A DNA stretch of 7,655 nt, taken from assembly GCA_964559205.1 (NCBI GenBank), contig CAZLHV010000157.1, positions 1 to 7,655 on the forward strand, given 5' to 3'. Positions 7,101 through 7,655 of the stretch are shown piece by piece. Below the pieces are notes generated by a model, which ran no database searches, had not been told where the DNA came from, and saw nothing but the letters and a program-made list of their open reading frames with translations. This DNA comes from GWF2-43-63 sp964559205 (lineage in GTDB: Bacteria > Bacteroidota > Bacteroidia > Bacteroidales > DTU049). A program made the translations under genes and the position numbers. Position 1 is the stretch's first letter. Each line of letters starts with the position of its first letter.

Positions 7101-7119
7101 TCGGCCAAAATCTTCAAGC

Positions 7120-7655
7120 ATGAAAACTTTCATTTTTCTGGTTGGTCTGACTATTTTAACGTCTTGTCAACATTCAACCAATGACCAAAAGGTTGATTAT
7201 AAACCTAAAGACAGTATTTCTACTGATACGCTTGATCATTTGTTCAAAATTGCTGATGAAAAAGAACTTGCAGCAGTTTTTGGAAAGGAAAATGTGGTTT
7301 TCGATACGGTTTATGGAGCCGAAGGCGAAATGTCATTTGCCACCCTGCTGTTTCCGATGACGCCTAATCAGGTGGTTATCAGGTGGAAAAGCATGAAAAA
7401 GCTTAAAGGAATGAAAAGCATTGAACACACAGCTTGGTTTGATCAGGAAAACGAAAAACTTCTCATGAATTCGCGATGGAAAACAAAAAAAGGCATTCGT
7501 TTGGGAACCCCCTTGAGTCAGCTCGTTAAAATGAACGGTAAACCTTTAACATTCTATGGTTTTGGCTGGGACTACGGTGGAACAGTTTCTTCATTCAACG
7601 GTGGAAGTTTTGAGAAATGTGGAATTCAGATACAATTAGGCATTACCGACTTCTT
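7120..7655 (+). CDS. lipoprotein of unknown function, 3' end beyond window
   Basis: The frame opens at the ATG at 7120 and stays open for 178 codons to the window edge, so the gene is incomplete here. The N-terminus MKTFIFLVGLTILTSC is a lipoprotein signal peptide with an LTSC lipobox; Cys16 would be lipidated and the protein anchored in the envelope. A polar linker (17-40) follows, then ADEKELAAVFGKENVVFDTVYGAEGE. This is followed by a strand-rich region (about 68-120). Residues 126-154 hold the most distinctive sequence: GIRLGTPLSQLVKMNGKPL followed by GFGWDYGG (147-154). I recall similar NGKP...GFGWDYGG proteins in Bacteroidota without an assigned function, but cannot name the family. The start is well supported because it leads straight into the lipobox. 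There is no Shine-Dalgarno sequence; the upstream neighbour is divergent. Confidence 0.82.
   Translation, partial: MKTFIFLVGLTILTSCQHSTNDQKVDYKPKDSISTDTLDHLFKIADEKELAAVFGKENVVFDTVYGAEGEMSFATLLFPMTPNQVVIRWKSMKKLKGMKSIEHTAWFDQENEKLLMNSRWKTKKGIRLGTPLSQLVKMNGKPLTFYGFGWDYGGTVSSFNGGSFEKCGIQIQLGITDF

Larger units (their letters stand above)
6784..7119. other. divergent intergenic region, 336 bases, no gene seen
   Basis: This AT-rich stretch separates the minus-strand barrel gene from the plus-strand lipoprotein gene. I see no convincing coding frame in it. It contains a perfect -7 box for the minus-strand gene (6892-6899) and a GCTGC/GCAGC inverted repeat (6982-6997). It also has a short ATGAT-N4-ATCAT palindrome (7006-7019) and a weak -7-like box for the plus-strand gene (7093-7100). 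No RNA gene or riboswitch core is recognisable. Confidence 0.6.

Overview
The window looks like chromosomal DNA from a member of the Bacteroidota. The evidence is two perfect copies of the phylum's -7 promoter box (TAnnTTTG) in front of genes, no Shine-Dalgarno sequences, an outer-membrane receptor with the phylum's carboxypeptidase-regulatory-like N-terminal domain, and a Bacteroidota-style SIMPL protein. No rRNA, tRNA, CRISPR array, transposase or integrase is visible.

Layout, left to right. (1) 15-1340 (+) is an AAA-type ATPase with a C-terminal DUF4143 region. (2) 1386-3791 (+) is a TonB-dependent-receptor-like outer-membrane beta-barrel protein, 45 nt downstream. (3) 3792-3999 is intergenic. 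It holds a short degenerate CGCAAAG-type repeat (about 3811-3860) and a clear promoter box (3947-3954). (4) 4000-4893 (+) is a secreted SIMPL/DUF541 protein. (5) 5002-6783 (-) converges on it. This is a single reading frame of about 593 codons for a probable TIM-barrel protein resembling the nitronate monooxygenase/FMN class, interrupted by one in-frame TAG at 6199-6201. (6) 6784-7119 is a divergent intergenic region with a promoter box for the minus-strand gene and a small palindrome resembling a Crp/Fnr half-site pair. (7) 7120-7655 (+) is the start of a lipoprotein gene that runs off the window.

Nothing shows that the genes form one system. Three of the five are predicted envelope proteins (receptor, SIMPL protein, lipoprotein), the ATPase is of a type usually found as scattered orphan genes, and the barrel protein stands alone on the opposite strand. 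The most notable observation is the lone amber codon: the frame continues unchanged on both sides with good coding character. It could be a fresh nonsense mutation, a sequencing or assembly error, or suppression. No convincing new multi-gene system is visible.
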